From CAYFMP01 sp964344215 (GTDB lineage: Bacteria > Pseudomonadota > Alphaproteobacteria > Rhodospirillales > Casp-alpha2): a stretch of 33,792 nucleotides of DNA. Made by a program: the position numbers and the translations under genes. The stretch spans positions 1 to 33,792 of the forward strand of contig CAYFMP010000040.1 of the NCBI GenBank assembly GCA_964344215.1. The letters are read 5' to 3'. Under the pieces are notes generated by a model, which made no database searches, was not told where the DNA came from, and worked only from the letters and a program-made list of their open reading frames with translations. Below, piece by piece: positions 33,468 through 33,792 of this stretch (its first letter is position 1; every line of letters starts with the position of its first letter).

Positions 33468-33584
33468 CTACTGGCCTCTTTGCTGTTTCCGGCATCGTTT
33501 ACCGTACTAAGCGTTTCAGCCCCCCAAGGGTGCTAACATAGTATCGTGTGTATTCCAGTCGCGCCAACCAAATTCCCCTGGACT
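33468..33584. other. Gene-free region upstream of the acyltransferase/hydrolase operon
   Basis: Promoter elements for the minus-strand operon are expected here. The best I can see is TTGGGG with TACGGT at about 15 bp, which is weak. No clear FadR-like operator or other palindrome was recognised. Confidence 0.25.
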
Positions 33585-33792
33585 TCAGTTGTTTCGCCAG
33601 GGTTCTTGGAAACTTTCCATCGGCCTCATGTCGGAATTGGGATTGCCTTCCTTTCCTCTATCTTTCGGACTTAACCGACGCGATCCGGTAACGGCGGCCG
33701 AGTCCTCGTTGCCGTTGCCGTATCCGGCGTCGAGCGTCGCCTTATACCAGGCGACATTGATGGTGACTCGAAACGGGATTCCCATATTTTGT
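33585..33792 (-). CDS. Doubtful 3' end of an ORF running off the right edge
   Basis: The frame is open from the window edge to the TAA at 33585-33587, giving about 68 residues. Its first third reads like an amphipathic beta-strand protein (RVTINVAWYKATLDAGYG), such as the end of an outer-membrane barrel. The last third is polar and low in pattern (GKEGNPNSDMRPMESFQEP) and looks unlike coding sequence. It may be a real C-terminal tail, a decayed gene or chance. The sequence outside the window is needed to decide. Confidence 0.25.
   Translation of the reverse strand, partial: QNMGIPFRVTINVAWYKATLDAGYGNGNEDSAAVTGSRRLSPKDRGKEGNPNSDMRPMESFQEPWRNN

Overview
The window looks like a chromosomal stretch of an alphaproteobacterium, probably Rhodospirillales-like. 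The evidence is high-GC core genes (about 68% in a polA line I counted), a [4Fe-4S]-type FnrL regulator with perfect FNR boxes, HemN, Tat-dependent export and the general gene content. The species cannot be told from the sequence alone.

Layout. (1) 1-3512, minus strand: a visibly AT-richer block (35-50% GC in lines I counted) holding a three-gene operon read DNA methyltransferase -> SIR2-family protein -> DUF262 protein. The last gene runs off the left edge. The two gaps are both 17 bp. The block sits directly downstream of polA and looks like a horizontally acquired defence cassette. It is the most likely undescribed system here. (2) 3579-6925: polA, preceded by a lone phage terminase small-subunit-like gene with a textbook sigma70 promoter. 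(3) 7240-11210: a small exported protein, a zf-CHCC zinc-finger protein, then a translationally coupled set of ABC ATPase, lipoprotein alpha/beta hydrolase and FAD-dependent oxidoreductase. (4) 11243-15404: an oxygen-responsive cluster of hemerythrin, a previously uncalled 34-residue membrane protein, fnrL, a tandem universal stress protein and hemN. Three FNR boxes here share the same 22-nt distance to the -10 region, and hemN appears leaderless. (5) 15402-16237: a double-hairpin repeat whose ends supply the stop codons of two convergent genes, then an unknown Cys-rich protein and tRNA-Arg(CCG).

(6) 16398-23201: a catabolic/uptake locus. A LuxR-type regulator and an SDR on the minus strand diverge from a polyamine-type ABC importer (ATPase, Tat-exported binding protein, two permeases) and a second SDR on the plus strand. 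The AT-rich control region between them carries repeated GCATATACC motifs. (7) 23352-33467, minus strand: a fatty-acid/lipid utilisation operon read PlsC-like acyltransferase/lipase fusion -> fadD -> thiolase -> FadN-type multifunctional enzyme -> FadE. It could release, activate and beta-oxidise acyl chains. The right edge holds a doubtful partial ORF.

No CRISPR array, insertion sequence, integrase or rRNA was seen.
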